Assembly (NCBI RefSeq): GCF_021228295.1
Contig: NZ_JAJQPD010000010.1
Span: 62,001-126,000, forward strand
From: Agromyces humatus
Lineage (GTDB): Bacteria; Actinomycetota; Actinomycetes; Actinomycetales; Microbacteriaceae
DNA length: 64,000 nucleotides
Reading direction: 5' to 3'
Shown: positions 34,159 to 43,150 of the stretch, piece after piece
How the letters are laid out: each line of letters opens with the position of its first letter
Position numbering within the stretch: the first letter of the stretch is position 1
The notes under the pieces: model-generated
What the model was told of the DNA's origin: nothing
What the model saw: the letters and a program-made list of their open reading frames with translations, nothing else
Databases searched by the model: none
Translations under genes and position numbers: made by a program

Positions 34159-34974
34159 TCAGTCGGCCGCGTCGCGCGCGAGGCTCGCGCGGACGGCCGA
34201 CGCGGCGGATGCCCCGATCCCCGGCAGCTCGGCGATCCGCCGTTCGAGCGATGAGAGGCGCTCGGCGCCGGCTGCGCCCGACCAGGCGAACCGCGCCAGC
34301 GCCCGCAGGCGCACGGGATCGATGGCGGCGGCACCGAGCGGCCACGGCGAGCGGCGCAGTTCGCGGCGCGCGAGTCGCGCCGCGCTCGGCGAGGCCGCGA
34401 GCCGGCGGCGGGACTCCTCCTCGAAGAATGCGGTGTGCCGTGCTTTCACCGCGAGGATCGTTTCGATGACGGCGGTCAGTGCGCCGCCGTCTGCGGCGTC
34501 GCTCGACAGTCGCTCGTAGACGTCCTGCAACGCCCAGTCGTCGACGAGCCCCGCCATGGTGTGCGCGCCGACGATCGGCTCGCCCTGGACGAATCCGGCG
34601 AGCGCCCGTCGTACCGGTCCGCGCGCGTGCCGGGTGCCACGACGCGTGGCTGGGGCATCCGCGACCCCACTCGACGCGGACGACCCCCCGGCGTTCGCGT
34701 CGACGATCGCGCCAAGCGCGTCGGCGATCCAGAACTTCTCGAACGCCCAGGTCACGAGGAACGCGGTCACTCGGGCGTCTTTGTGCGTCGGCGTCACGAG
34801 CACGTTGCGGAGGTGCGCCATCGTGGCGCCCTCGAGGTCGCCGAGCGCCCCGAGCACGACCACTGCCTCGGGTGCGAGCGGCGCTGCGCCGAAGCTCGTG
34901 AGGTCGAGCTCGTCGCGCAGGCTGCCGCGGGCCGTGCGAGTGAACTCGCCGACATCGAACTCCCGCGTCCGCAT
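34159..34974 (-). CDS. Ferritin-like paralogue lacking diiron ligands
   Basis: 271 aa. It aligns by pattern with the next gene (TMAHLRNVLVTPTHKDARVTAFLVTW against VEYHTVCYTRDLLTTPSHREPDV, shown in part), but the ligand helices read WAFEKFWIADALG in place of NREEFWHGEALA and AVKARHTAFFEE in place of AKQEARHVAFY. The first ExxH is lost and the second is only partly kept. A probable pseudoenzyme partner. TAGTTT lies 7 nt before the ATG at 34974 (leaderless). It is likely co-transcribed with the intact copy. Confidence 0.68.
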   Translation of the reverse strand: MRTREFDVGEFTRTARGSLRDELDLTSFGAAPLAPEAVVVLGALGDLEGATMAHLRNVLVTPTHKDARVTAFLVTWAFEKFWIADALGAIVDANAGGSSASSGVADAPATRRGTRHARGPVRRALAGFVQGEPIVGAHTMAGLVDDWALQDVYERLSSDAADGGALTAVIETILAVKARHTAFFEEESRRRLAASPSAARLARRELRRSPWPLGAAAIDPVRLRALARFAWSGAAGAERLSSLERRIAELPGIGASAASAVRASLARDAAD

Positions 34975-35066
34975 GCCGTTCAAACTACTCCAACCGATCG
35001 GAAGCCAAACCCCACCCCCAGATGGGGGATATTGAGGCCGCACGCGCGCAACCGTAGGATTCGAGC

Positions 35067-37316
35067 GTGTTCGAGGAAGCCCCGGCACCACCGACGTCAG
35101 CGGTCGAACTCGACCGACTCCTCCTCGACGCGAAGCTCACCGTTCCCGATCGTCCGGCACGAGGCTGGGTGAGTCGCGCCGCGCTCATCGACTCGGCACG
35201 AGTCAGCGGCCTTCGGGTCGTCGGGGTCACCGCACCGGCCGGATACGGCAAGTCGACGCTGCTCGCCGAGTGGGCGCATCACGAGCACAGGCCGGTCGCG
35301 TGGGCATCGCTCGACCGCTTCGACGACGATCCGGCGGCGGTGCTCGCACTGCTTGCATCGGCCTACGCAGGCATCAGGCCCGGCATGGACCACCTCGCGG
35401 TCGACGTGCGCGGCCACGGCGTGTCGGCGTTGGGTCGCGCCGCGCCCCTGCTCGCCGCCGCATTCCGCGCAGCACCCACGCCCTTCGTGCTGATCATCGA
35501 CGACCTGCACGAACTGCGTTCGCCCGCATGCCACGACGTGCTGAGCGTCGTGCTCGCCGGAATCCCCCGCGGATCGCAGGTGGTCGCCGCGAGTCGTGGC
35601 GAGCAGCCGCATCTGCCACGCCTTCGCGCCGCGGGTGATGCGTTCGAGATCACGGCAGGCGATCTCGCGCTCGACGCGTCGGGCGCCCAGCAGATCTTCG
35701 CGGGTGTCCAGGTGCCGCTCGACCGAGACGACGCCATCGGGGTCGTCGAACGTACCGAGGGCTGGCCGGTCGGCCTGTTCCTGGCAGCTGCGATCGCCCG
35801 AGACGGTGGCGGCGCCATGGCGGTCGCCGGCGACGACCGCTACGTCGCCGACTACCTCTATCGCGAGTCGTTGGCGAAGCTACCCGAGGAACACCGACGA
35901 TTCCTGCGCCGCACGGCCGTGCTCGATCGATTCACGGCGCCGCTCTGCGATGCCGTGCTCGGGACCGGCACCGCACCGGACGTGCTCCGCGAGCTCGAGG
36001 CATCCGATGTCTTCCTGGTTCCGCTCGATCGTCGGCGCGAGTGGTACCGGTACCACGCACTCTTCCGCGAGTTCCTGCTCGGCGAACTGCGTCGTGTCGA
36101 ACCCGACACGATCGTCGGACTGCGACTGCGGGCCGCGGACTGGTTCGAGCTCAGCGGCTCGCCGGCGATGGCCATCGAGCACCTGCTCGACAACGACGCC
36201 GAGCGAGACCGGGCGACCCACCTCGTTTCCTCGATCGCGCTCACGACCTACCAGACCGGGCAGCTGGCGACCGTGCAACGGTGGTTCAGGGCACTCGGCG
36301 ATCGGGCGATCGGGGCGCATCCGCCGCTCGCCGTGCTCGCGGGATGGATCGCCGCACTCACCGGGCAGGCGAACGATGCCGAACGCTGGGCTGCGGTGCT
36401 CAGCGCTGCGACCTTCGATGAGACGCCCGATGACGGCTCGTCGTCGTTCGCGTCCGCCCGCGCGATGCTGCGCTCCATCATGTGCGCCGACGGCCCGGCG
36501 CAGGCGCTCGCCGACGCGACATACGCCGTCGCGTCCGAGCCGGTGTGGAGCCAATGGCGCGATCAGGCCCTCGTCCTGCTCGGCGAGGCGCAGCTGCTCA
36601 GCGGCGCACGTGACCAGGCACAGGTCTCCTTCTCCGAGTGTTCCGCCACGGCTGAGGCGCGCGGCAACGCCGACGTGCTCATCGTGAGCGAGTCCGAGTT
36701 GGGCCTGATCGCGCTCGACGACGGCAGGTGGGACGAGGCGGCGAGCCACGTGCATGCCGCGCTTGCCGCGATCGACCGCTACCGCATGCACGACTACGCG
36801 ACCGCCGTTCTCGCGTTCGCGGGTGCGGCTCGTCTGGCGATGCACGATGGCGACCTGGCCGAGGTGCAGCGTCAACTGACGAGAGCCATGCGCACCCGGC
36901 CGACCTGCACCTACGCGATCCCATACCTCGCCACCCGTCTGCGACTGCAGCTGGCCAAGCTGCACTGGGGGCTGGGCGATCACGCGACCGCGCGGCACCT
37001 GCTACGCGAGATCGATGACATCCTGCGACGCCGTCCGGCGCTCGGTATCCTCGTCGACGAGGTCGCCGAATTCCGGGTGTCGATCTCGTCGACCGAGGTC
37101 GCCGACCCGGCCGGCGGCCCGCCCCTCACTCCCGCTGAACTGCGGCTGCTGCCGTACCTGCAGACGCACCTGTCGATCCGCGAGATCGGCGAACGCCTCT
37201 TCATCTCGCGGAACACGGTGAGTTCGGAGGTCGGTTCGATCTATCGCAAGCTGGGCGTCTCGACGCGCAGCGACGCGGTCGAGCGTGCCGTCGTGATGGG
37301 CCTGCTCGGCGCCTGA
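35067..37316 (+). CDS. LuxR-family ATP-dependent regulator (LAL/MalT-type)
   Basis: 749 aa. The N-terminal STAND-type ATPase has Walker A APAGYGKST near residue 60 and LIIDDLHEL (Walker B) near 150. A central TPR-like helical region (~380-650) is the ligand sensor. The C-terminal LuxR helix-turn-helix reads LTPAELRLLPYLQTHLSIREIGERLFISRNTVSSEVGSIYRKLGV (in parts). The GTG start has TAGGAT 6 nt upstream. It is divergent from the ferritin-like pair (starts 93 bp apart), a likely target. The inducer is unknown. Confidence 0.88.
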   Translation: MFEEAPAPPTSAVELDRLLLDAKLTVPDRPARGWVSRAALIDSARVSGLRVVGVTAPAGYGKSTLLAEWAHHEHRPVAWASLDRFDDDPAAVLALLASAYAGIRPGMDHLAVDVRGHGVSALGRAAPLLAAAFRAAPTPFVLIIDDLHELRSPACHDVLSVVLAGIPRGSQVVAASRGEQPHLPRLRAAGDAFEITAGDLALDASGAQQIFAGVQVPLDRDDAIGVVERTEGWPVGLFLAAAIARDGGGAMAVAGDDRYVADYLYRESLAKLPEEHRRFLRRTAVLDRFTAPLCDAVLGTGTAPDVLRELEASDVFLVPLDRRREWYRYHALFREFLLGELRRVEPDTIVGLRLRAADWFELSGSPAMAIEHLLDNDAERDRATHLVSSIALTTYQTGQLATVQRWFRALGDRAIGAHPPLAVLAGWIAALTGQANDAERWAAVLSAATFDETPDDGSSSFASARAMLRSIMCADGPAQALADATYAVASEPVWSQWRDQALVLLGEAQLLSGARDQAQVSFSECSATAEARGNADVLIVSESELGLIALDDGRWDEAASHVHAALAAIDRYRMHDYATAVLAFAGAARLAMHDGDLAEVQRQLTRAMRTRPTCTYAIPYLATRLRLQLAKLHWGLGDHATARHLLREIDDILRRRPALGILVDEVAEFRVSISSTEVADPAGGPPLTPAELRLLPYLQTHLSIREIGERLFISRNTVSSEVGSIYRKLGVSTRSDAVERAVVMGLLGA

Positions 37317-37341
37317 CGGTTCGCCCCGGTCCGGTTGCCGC

Positions 37342-37689
37342 TCACCGAGTGCCGAACCCGCCGAGATCACCGAGGTCGTCGAGGTCGTAACCGAGCGCCA
37401 TCGCGACTTTCGGCGCCGCCGCGACGATGCGTGGGAGCCCGACGACGGGGATGACCCCGACGAGGACGTCGACGATCTCGTCGGGGGTGGCCCCGGCGCT
37501 GACCGCGGCGTCGACGAGTGACCCGAACGACGGTTCGGCGCCGCCCACTGCCGCGAGCGCGGCGATTCGTGCGAGTGCCACGACGCGCGGCTCGACGCCG
37601 ACCTCGCCGAGGGAGACCTCGCCGATCTCTCCGTCTCCCAGCCGCTCATCGTTGATCGCGAGTCGCCGCAGGCGGTCTGTGTAGTCCAA
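37342..37689 (-). CDS. Carboxymuconolactone decarboxylase-like (AhpD fold) protein
   Basis: 115 aa. VEPRVVALARIAALAAVGG and GATPDEIVDVLVGVIPVVGLPRIVAAAP are the helical core of the CMD family. The CxxC redox motif of AhpD is absent, so it is not a peroxidase of that kind. TTG at 37689 is preferred, with AGGGGGC upstream; other starts lack support. It is convergent with the LAL regulator, 25 nt away. Confidence 0.75.
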   Translation of the reverse strand: MDYTDRLRRLAINDERLGDGEIGEVSLGEVGVEPRVVALARIAALAAVGGAEPSFGSLVDAAVSAGATPDEIVDVLVGVIPVVGLPRIVAAAPKVAMALGYDLDDLGDLGGFGTR

Positions 37690-37809
37690 GGCGTCGCCCC
37701 CTCGTGCGTCGATTGCGGTAGAAGGTGTTGCAGCCGGTCGGGCCGATCTGCGACCCCGCGGCGGGCTCGTCCTGGCAGAAGCCAGTCCACGGGACATCCG
37801 CTGCCGCCG

Positions 37810-37879
37810 CATCATGCAGATGACGTGATTCGATCGCGGATCGCCGGGCTGCGGTGCGGTTCGTCCGATCTGCATGATG
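37810..37879. promoter_or_regulatory. Perfect 12-bp inverted repeat, spaced 46 nt
   Basis: CATCATGCAGAT (37810-37821) is mirrored exactly by ATCTGCATGATG (37868-37879). It lies in the 268-nt gap between the CMD-like gene and the membrane protein at 37958, both transcribed away from it. The spacing suits two operator half-sites bound by a looping or multimeric regulator. The rest of the gap holds no gene I can support. Confidence 0.6.
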
Positions 37880-37957
37880 TGAGCGGGATGCCCCGGCGCT
37901 ACGGTTCGGGCAGGCAGACGCCGAGTGGCGGCGTCGCCGAGGTGAAAGGGGCCTCCC

Positions 37958-38353
37958 ATGTTGAACTCCTTCTGGGATTTCTTGGTCTGGCTGTTCTGGT
38001 TCTACATCGTCATCGCGTGCATCTGGATCTTCATCTCGGTGATCGTCGACATCTTCCGCGATCGCACGCTCAATGGCTGGGCGAAGGCGCTCTGGGTGCT
38101 CTTCCTCGTGTTCCTGCCGTTCCTCGCCGCGTTCATCTACCTGATCGTTCGCGGGCGCAGCATGGGCGAGCGGAGTGCAGCGATCGCACAGCAGGCCCAG
38201 GCCCAGAACGCCGACTACATCCGCAGCGTTGCAGGCAGCGGCGCGTCCTCGGCGGCCGCCGAGATCGAGAAGAGCAAGCAACTGCTCGATTCCGGCACGA
38301 TCACGCAGGCCGAGTTCGACGCGCTGAAGGCCAAGGCCCTGCAGTCCTCGTAG
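37958..38353 (+). CDS. Small membrane protein with PLDc_N-like helices and SHOCT domain
   Basis: 131 aa. Two membrane helices (residues ~5-32 and ~42-65) form the PLDc_N-type hairpin (ALWVLFLVFLPFLAAFIYLIVRGRSM). The C-terminus AEIEKSKQLLDSGTITQAEFDALKAKAL is a SHOCT oligomerisation motif. The function is unknown; such proteins often belong to envelope-stress sets. ATG at 37958 follows AAAGGGG. A perfect palindromic terminator lies 19 nt downstream. Confidence 0.85.
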   Translation: MLNSFWDFLVWLFWFYIVIACIWIFISVIVDIFRDRTLNGWAKALWVLFLVFLPFLAAFIYLIVRGRSMGERSAAIAQQAQAQNADYIRSVAGSGASSAAAEIEKSKQLLDSGTITQAEFDALKAKALQSS

Positions 38354-38371
38354 CCCAGGCGCTGCTCAACG

Positions 38372-38409
38372 GTGAAGGCCGGTCGTCCCGCGGGACGACC
38401 GGCCTTCAC
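38372..38409. terminator. Perfect 38-nt palindrome (terminator)
   Basis: The half-site GTGAAGGCCGGTCGTCCCG (38372-38390) is followed directly by its exact reverse complement (38391-38409). It lies between the converging SHOCT and sulfatase genes, so it most likely ends transcription from both sides. Because the loop must be drawn from the stem it could also form a cruciform. Confidence 0.8.
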
Positions 38410-38454
38410 GTGCGTGTCGCGACATCCGAGTGACGCGACCGCGATTCGCGGTTG

Positions 38455-40821
38455 CTACTGCCGCGCCATCGCGACCCGCATGCGCTCGTCGGGATCGATG
38501 AAGTGGTCGTGGTCGTCGTCGCCGAGGTCGATCTGCACCCAGTGGATCTTGCCCGTGAAGCGGCTGGTCTGCGGGGTGTAGTCGGTGCTGACCGCCGTAC
38601 CCGACTCGTAGCCGATGTCGGTCGTCTCGTCGGCGGAGAAGACCATCGGCTGGGTGGCGCCCACCCGGCCGTTTCCGGCGACTTCGCCGTCGTGGTACAA
38701 CGTGACGTCGCCGCCCTTCGCGAGACCGCCGCCGTCATAGGCGAATTCCACGCGCACCTGATGCGTTCCCGCCGGGATCGGCTGGTCGGCCTCGGTCGCG
38801 AATTCTTGGATGCCGAGCACGTTGTAGACGAACTTCGCCCTGCCGTCCTTGACATAGAGGCTCCAGCCGCCGAAGCGACCGCCCTGCGCGATGATCACGC
38901 CGTTCGCGCCGCCGTCGGGCACGTCGACCTCGGCCGTCACCGAGAACGACTTGTTCTTGATGCTGACGACGCTGTTCTCCGAGAGCCGGCCCATCCCGGG
39001 AAAGAACTGCTGGGAGGTGCCGCGGATGAGCGTCGGACGCCCCGCGATGTCGGCGTTGAGCCGGTCGGCGGTGCGGTCGTCGATCGGGAGCACGTTGTAC
39101 TTCACGGCCTCGATCAGGAAGAGCCGTTGCAGGTCGTGCAGCTTGTCGGGATACTCGGCAGAGACGTCGCGGGACTGGCTGTAGTCGGTGCTGCCGTCGT
39201 AGAGCTCCCAGACGTCGTCGTCGAACGCCGCCAGCGTGCCGCCGACCATGACCCACGGCGTGCGGTGCTTGGTGACTGCGCTCCAGCCCTTGTAGTACAC
39301 GCCGCGGTTGCCGAACATCTCGAAGTACTGCAGATCATGGCGCTCTGCCGCATCGGGCTCATCGAAGGAGTAGAGCATGCTGGTGCCCTCGATCGGCGAT
39401 TGCTGCACTCCGTTGACCATGGTCGGCTCGGGCAGCCCGGCGGCTTCGAGGATCGTGGGCGCCACGTCGATGCAGTGCGTGAACTGCGAGCGCAGGCCGC
39501 CCTTCTCGGTGATGCCCGCCGGCCAGTGCACGATCGTGCCGTTCCGGGTGCCGCCCCAGTGCGACGCCACCTGCTTCGTCCATTGGAACGGGGCATCCAT
39601 CGCCCACGCCCAACCGACCGCGTAGTGGTTGTACGAAGTCGGAGTGCCGAACTCGTCCATCTTCGAGAGCATGAACTCGGGCGTCTCGAGGGCGGCCATC
39701 CCGTTGAAGTTGGCCATCTCGTTGAAGGCGCCGTTCACGGTGCCCTCTGCCGATGCACCGTTGTCGCCGATGATGTAGTAGATGAGCGTGTTGTCGAGCA
39801 CTCCGAGGTCGTCGATCGCGTCGATGACGCGGCCCACATGGTGGTCGGTGTGCTCCAGGAACCCGGCATAGACCTCCATCTCGCGCTCGAGCACGGGCTT
39901 GAGTTCGGCAGGCATGTCGTCCCATGCGGGGATCTCGGCGTGCCGAGGGGTGAGTTCGGCGTCGGCCGGGATCACCCCGAGCTCCTTCTGCCGTGCGAAC
40001 GTCTTCTTCCGCTGCACATCCCAGCCGTCGGCGAACGTTCCCGTGTACTTGTCGGCCCATTCCTTCGGCACGTGGTGCGGGGCGTGCGTCGCGCCGGGCG
40101 CGAAGTACACGAAGAACGGCTTGTCGGGCATCAGCGCCTTCTGCGTGCGGATCCAGCTGACGGCGTGATCGGCGAGATCCTCGGTCAGGTGGTAGCCCTC
40201 CTCGGGAGTCGCCGGCGGCTCAACCGGAGTCGTGCCCTCATAGAGCGCCGGGTCCCACTGGTTGTTCTCGCCACCGATGAATCCGTAGAACGCCTCGAAC
40301 CCGCCGCCCCCCGACGGCCAGGCATCGAATGGGCCCATCGGCGACGACTGCCACACGGGCACCTCATGGCACTTGCCGAACTGCGCCGTCGAATATCCGT
40401 TCAGCTTGAGCGTCATCGCCAACGGCGCCTTGGTGTTCGGCTTGAGTGAGCTGTTGCCGGGCGCCGACGTCGCCGTCTCGGTGATGCTGCCCATCCCGAC
40501 CGAGTGGTGGTTGCGTCCGCTGAGCATCGCCGCACGGGTCGGCGCGCAGAGCGCCGTCGTGTGGAAGCGGTTGTACTTCAGGCCGCCTGCGGCGAGCTTC
40601 TCGGCATTCGGCGTGGCGCACGGACCGCCGAACGCGCTCGACGCGCCGAACCCCGTGTCGTCGATCAGCACGATCAGCACGTTCGGCGCACCCTCGGGCG
40701 GCAGGAGCGGCTCGATCGGCGGGTACGCCGTATCGGGATCCTTGGCATCGTAGGTCGTGAGACCTGGCGACGGCCGATCCGGGATCGGCAGCATCGTGCG
40801 GGCGTGACGGTCGGGACGCAT
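38455..40821 (-). CDS. Arylsulfatase-type sulfatase
   Basis: 788 aa. The N-terminal alkaline-phosphatase-fold domain has PNVLIVLIDDTGFG (metal-binding Asp pair) and the CAPTRAAMLSGR motif (CxPxR), whose Cys must become formylglycine; GKCHEVP and IIGDNGASAEG add the other metal and sulfate ligands. The C-terminal ~230 residues form a beta-rich extension. No signal peptide is visible, so it is probably cytoplasmic. ATG at 40821 follows an ideal GGGAGGA; the frame runs further upstream without support. No formylglycine-generating enzyme is in the window. Confidence 0.92.
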   Translation of the reverse strand: MRPDRHARTMLPIPDRPSPGLTTYDAKDPDTAYPPIEPLLPPEGAPNVLIVLIDDTGFGASSAFGGPCATPNAEKLAAGGLKYNRFHTTALCAPTRAAMLSGRNHHSVGMGSITETATSAPGNSSLKPNTKAPLAMTLKLNGYSTAQFGKCHEVPVWQSSPMGPFDAWPSGGGGFEAFYGFIGGENNQWDPALYEGTTPVEPPATPEEGYHLTEDLADHAVSWIRTQKALMPDKPFFVYFAPGATHAPHHVPKEWADKYTGTFADGWDVQRKKTFARQKELGVIPADAELTPRHAEIPAWDDMPAELKPVLEREMEVYAGFLEHTDHHVGRVIDAIDDLGVLDNTLIYYIIGDNGASAEGTVNGAFNEMANFNGMAALETPEFMLSKMDEFGTPTSYNHYAVGWAWAMDAPFQWTKQVASHWGGTRNGTIVHWPAGITEKGGLRSQFTHCIDVAPTILEAAGLPEPTMVNGVQQSPIEGTSMLYSFDEPDAAERHDLQYFEMFGNRGVYYKGWSAVTKHRTPWVMVGGTLAAFDDDVWELYDGSTDYSQSRDVSAEYPDKLHDLQRLFLIEAVKYNVLPIDDRTADRLNADIAGRPTLIRGTSQQFFPGMGRLSENSVVSIKNKSFSVTAEVDVPDGGANGVIIAQGGRFGGWSLYVKDGRAKFVYNVLGIQEFATEADQPIPAGTHQVRVEFAYDGGGLAKGGDVTLYHDGEVAGNGRVGATQPMVFSADETTDIGYESGTAVSTDYTPQTSRFTGKIHWVQIDLGDDDHDHFIDPDERMRVAMARQ

Positions 40822-40959
40822 GACATTTCCTCCCGTGGGGTCTGTCCGCGTCAGTCTCACTGCGGGTACGACCGCCCGCATCACGCAGACCGCATGATTG
40901 CCGGTGACGGATGCCGCTTCGCCCGGGCCCGGCGCAGTGAGCGACCGCGTGGTTCGCAC

Positions 40960-41063
40960 ACCTTCGCGCAGCTCACGGTCGTGCTGGCCACGCGCTCGGA
41001 CGGTTCACGTACATCGCCTGGCCGCTCTGGCTGGTCGTCACCGGAGTCGCGCTGCCCTTCTGA
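40960..41063 (+). pseudogene. Possible C-terminal fragment of a small membrane protein
   Basis: In the 247-nt gap between the sulfatase and tctA, one frame reads GHALGRFTYIAWPLWLVVTG then VALPF and a stop at 41061-41063. This looks like the last helix of a DUF998-type membrane protein. No start or upstream part is present. It is weak evidence from a single hydrophobic stretch. Confidence 0.3.
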
Positions 41064-41068
41064 TGCAG

Positions 41069-42586
41069 CTACACGTCCACCTTCTCGGACTCGGTCACCG
41101 ATCGACGCGACCGTCGCGCAACGCGAAGCCTTCCGAGCAGCATCGGCCCTACGCCCATGAGCAGTGCGAGTGCGAGGATGACGACCGAGATGGGGCTCTC
41201 GAGCATGATCGAGAAGTCACCCTGACCGAGCGCGGACGTCTGCACGAGCGCCTTCTCGAACAGTGGACCGAGTACGAGGCCGAGCACGAGCGGCGCGACC
41301 GGCATGTCGAGTTCCTTCATCACGTAGCCGAGCAGGCCGAAAATGAGCACCAGCACCACGCTGAACATGTTGTTGCTCACCGCGTAGGCGCCGATGAAGC
41401 TCGTCAGGAGGATGATCGGGTACAGGAAGCCGTACGGGATCCGGAGCATCTGGGCGAAGACCGGCGCGAGCGGCAGGTTCAGGATGAGCAGCAGCACGTT
41501 GCCGATGAAGAACGACACGAGCAGACCCCAGACGAGGGTGGGCTGCGTCTCGAAGAGCAGCGGGCCCGGCTGGAGACCGTAGATCGTGAATGCGCCGAGC
41601 AACACGGCGGTGGTGCCGCCACCCGGAATGCCGAGCGCGAGCGTGGGAACGAAGTTGGCGTTGGCCGCCGCGTTGTTCGCGCTCTCGGGGGCGGCGACGC
41701 CCTCGATCGCGCCCTTGCCGAACAGGCGGCGGTTCTTCGAGACCTTCTTCTCGATGCCGTACGACATGAACGACGCGAGTGTCGAGCCGGCGCCGGGCAG
41801 GATGCCGAGCGCGAACCCGATGCCGCTGCCGCGCACGATGGGTCCGGCGCTTCGCTTGAGTTCGTCCTTCGTGATGAGCATGTCGCGGAACCTGGCCTTG
41901 ATCGGCTCGGCCGCCCCGATGCGAATCTGGTACAGCACCTCGCCGACGGCGAAGATGCCGATCATCACCTCGACGAACGGGATGCCGCCCAGCAGGTCGA
42001 TGTTGCCGAAGGTGAAGCGCGCATCGCTGAAGCCCGTTGCCACGCCAACCGTCGAGATGAGGAGCCCGGCCGCGGCCATCATGAGCCCGCGGGCCATCGA
42101 ACCGCCCGCGAAGCTGACCACGATCACGAGACCGAGGATCATGATGGCGAGGTTCTCGACCGGGCCGAAGTTCAGCGCCAGGTCGGCCAGCGGCGGCGCG
42201 AGTGCCATCAGCAGGGCGAGCGAGATGATCGCGGCGACGAACGAGCCGATGGCGCTGATCGCCAGTGCCGCGCCGGCACGCCCCTTTCGCGCCATCTGAT
42301 AGCCGTCGAGCGTGGTGACGACGCTCGCGGCCTCGCCTGGTGTCGAGATGAGCACTGACGTGATGGTGCCGCCGTACTGCGCGCCATAGTAGATGCCGGC
42401 GAGCATGATGAGCGCGGTGACGGGCTCGAGCGTGAGCGTGAGCGGGATGAGGATCGCGACACCAGTGGTCGAACCGAGGCCCGGCATGAGGCCGATGATG
42501 GTGCCCATGAGCACGCCGATGAAACACCAGAGCAGGTTCTCGGGCGTGAGTGCCGTCTGGAAGCCGAGGAGGAGGTTGTCGATCAT
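41069..42586 (-). CDS. tctA: Tripartite tricarboxylate transporter, large permease TctA
   Basis: 505 aa with about eleven or twelve membrane helices. GLMPGLGSTTGVAILIPLTL near residue 33 and GIPGGGTTAVLLGAF near residue 320 are the two repeated TctA signatures. It carries an organic acid inward with TctB, using an ion gradient. It starts 3 nt after the tctB stop. Because the linked operon degrades phosphorylated four-carbon compounds, a small hydroxy-acid substrate is likely, though citrate-type acids cannot be excluded. Confidence 0.93.
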   Translation of the reverse strand: MIDNLLLGFQTALTPENLLWCFIGVLMGTIIGLMPGLGSTTGVAILIPLTLTLEPVTALIMLAGIYYGAQYGGTITSVLISTPGEAASVVTTLDGYQMARKGRAGAALAISAIGSFVAAIISLALLMALAPPLADLALNFGPVENLAIMILGLVIVVSFAGGSMARGLMMAAAGLLISTVGVATGFSDARFTFGNIDLLGGIPFVEVMIGIFAVGEVLYQIRIGAAEPIKARFRDMLITKDELKRSAGPIVRGSGIGFALGILPGAGSTLASFMSYGIEKKVSKNRRLFGKGAIEGVAAPESANNAAANANFVPTLALGIPGGGTTAVLLGAFTIYGLQPGPLLFETQPTLVWGLLVSFFIGNVLLLILNLPLAPVFAQMLRIPYGFLYPIILLTSFIGAYAVSNNMFSVVLVLIFGLLGYVMKELDMPVAPLVLGLVLGPLFEKALVQTSALGQGDFSIMLESPISVVILALALLMGVGPMLLGRLRVARRSRRSVTESEKVDV

Positions 42587-42589
42587 GAG

Positions 42590-43150
42590 CTAGAGGATTC
42601 CCAGCAGACCCTGGGGCAGCGGCACGCGCAGGAAGACCCCGAAGATCAGGTAGGCCGCGGCGAGCGCCACGACGGAGACGATGACGGACGAGAGCCAGGC
42701 ACGGCGCTCGACGAGGACCGCGATCGCGACCAGCATCAGGCCGAACGCGAGGATGAAGCCGAGCACGTTCACGAGCAGCAGCGTGACGACCAGAATGCCG
42801 ATGACGGCGACGAGCTGGCGATTGCGGAATCGCTGCGAGCGCCCGAAGATGTCGACATCGAGCTTCGTTTCGTCTTCGAGTTCGTGCTCGAGCGCCTCGA
42901 ACGACGACGTGTCGAGCGCGAGCTTCGCGTCCCGGTTGGCGACGACCGTGTGGCGCACGCGCTGCATGATGTCGATCAGGGCGAAGATCAGCATCAGCCC
43001 GCCGGCGAAGATCGGCATGAACCCAGGCCCGACGAGGCCGGCGTCATCGACCGCGCCGTACCCGAGGCCGCCGACGACCGCGGCGGCGCCGACGGCCGCC
43101 AGCACCGCGGTGAACGCGATGCCGGCGACCTGGAGTCGTGGCGATTCCAC
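42590..43150 (-). CDS. tctB: Tripartite tricarboxylate transporter, small subunit TctB
   Basis: 186 aa with four predicted helices. GPGFMPIFAGGLMLIFALIDI (in part) is the TctB signature near residue 42. A hydrophilic loop of ~45 residues separates the helix pairs. The GTG start at 43150 shares one base with the tctC stop (TAGTG), so the subunits are translationally coupled. Confidence 0.9.
   Translation of the reverse strand: MESPRLQVAGIAFTAVLAAVGAAAVVGGLGYGAVDDAGLVGPGFMPIFAGGLMLIFALIDIMQRVRHTVVANRDAKLALDTSSFEALEHELEDETKLDVDIFGRSQRFRNRQLVAVIGILVVTLLLVNVLGFILAFGLMLVAIAVLVERRAWLSSVIVSVVALAAAYLIFGVFLRVPLPQGLLGIL

Noticed and set aside
40898..42358. 486-codon plus-strand frame opposite tctA
   Set aside because: Charged, repetitive shadow translation of a membrane-protein gene.
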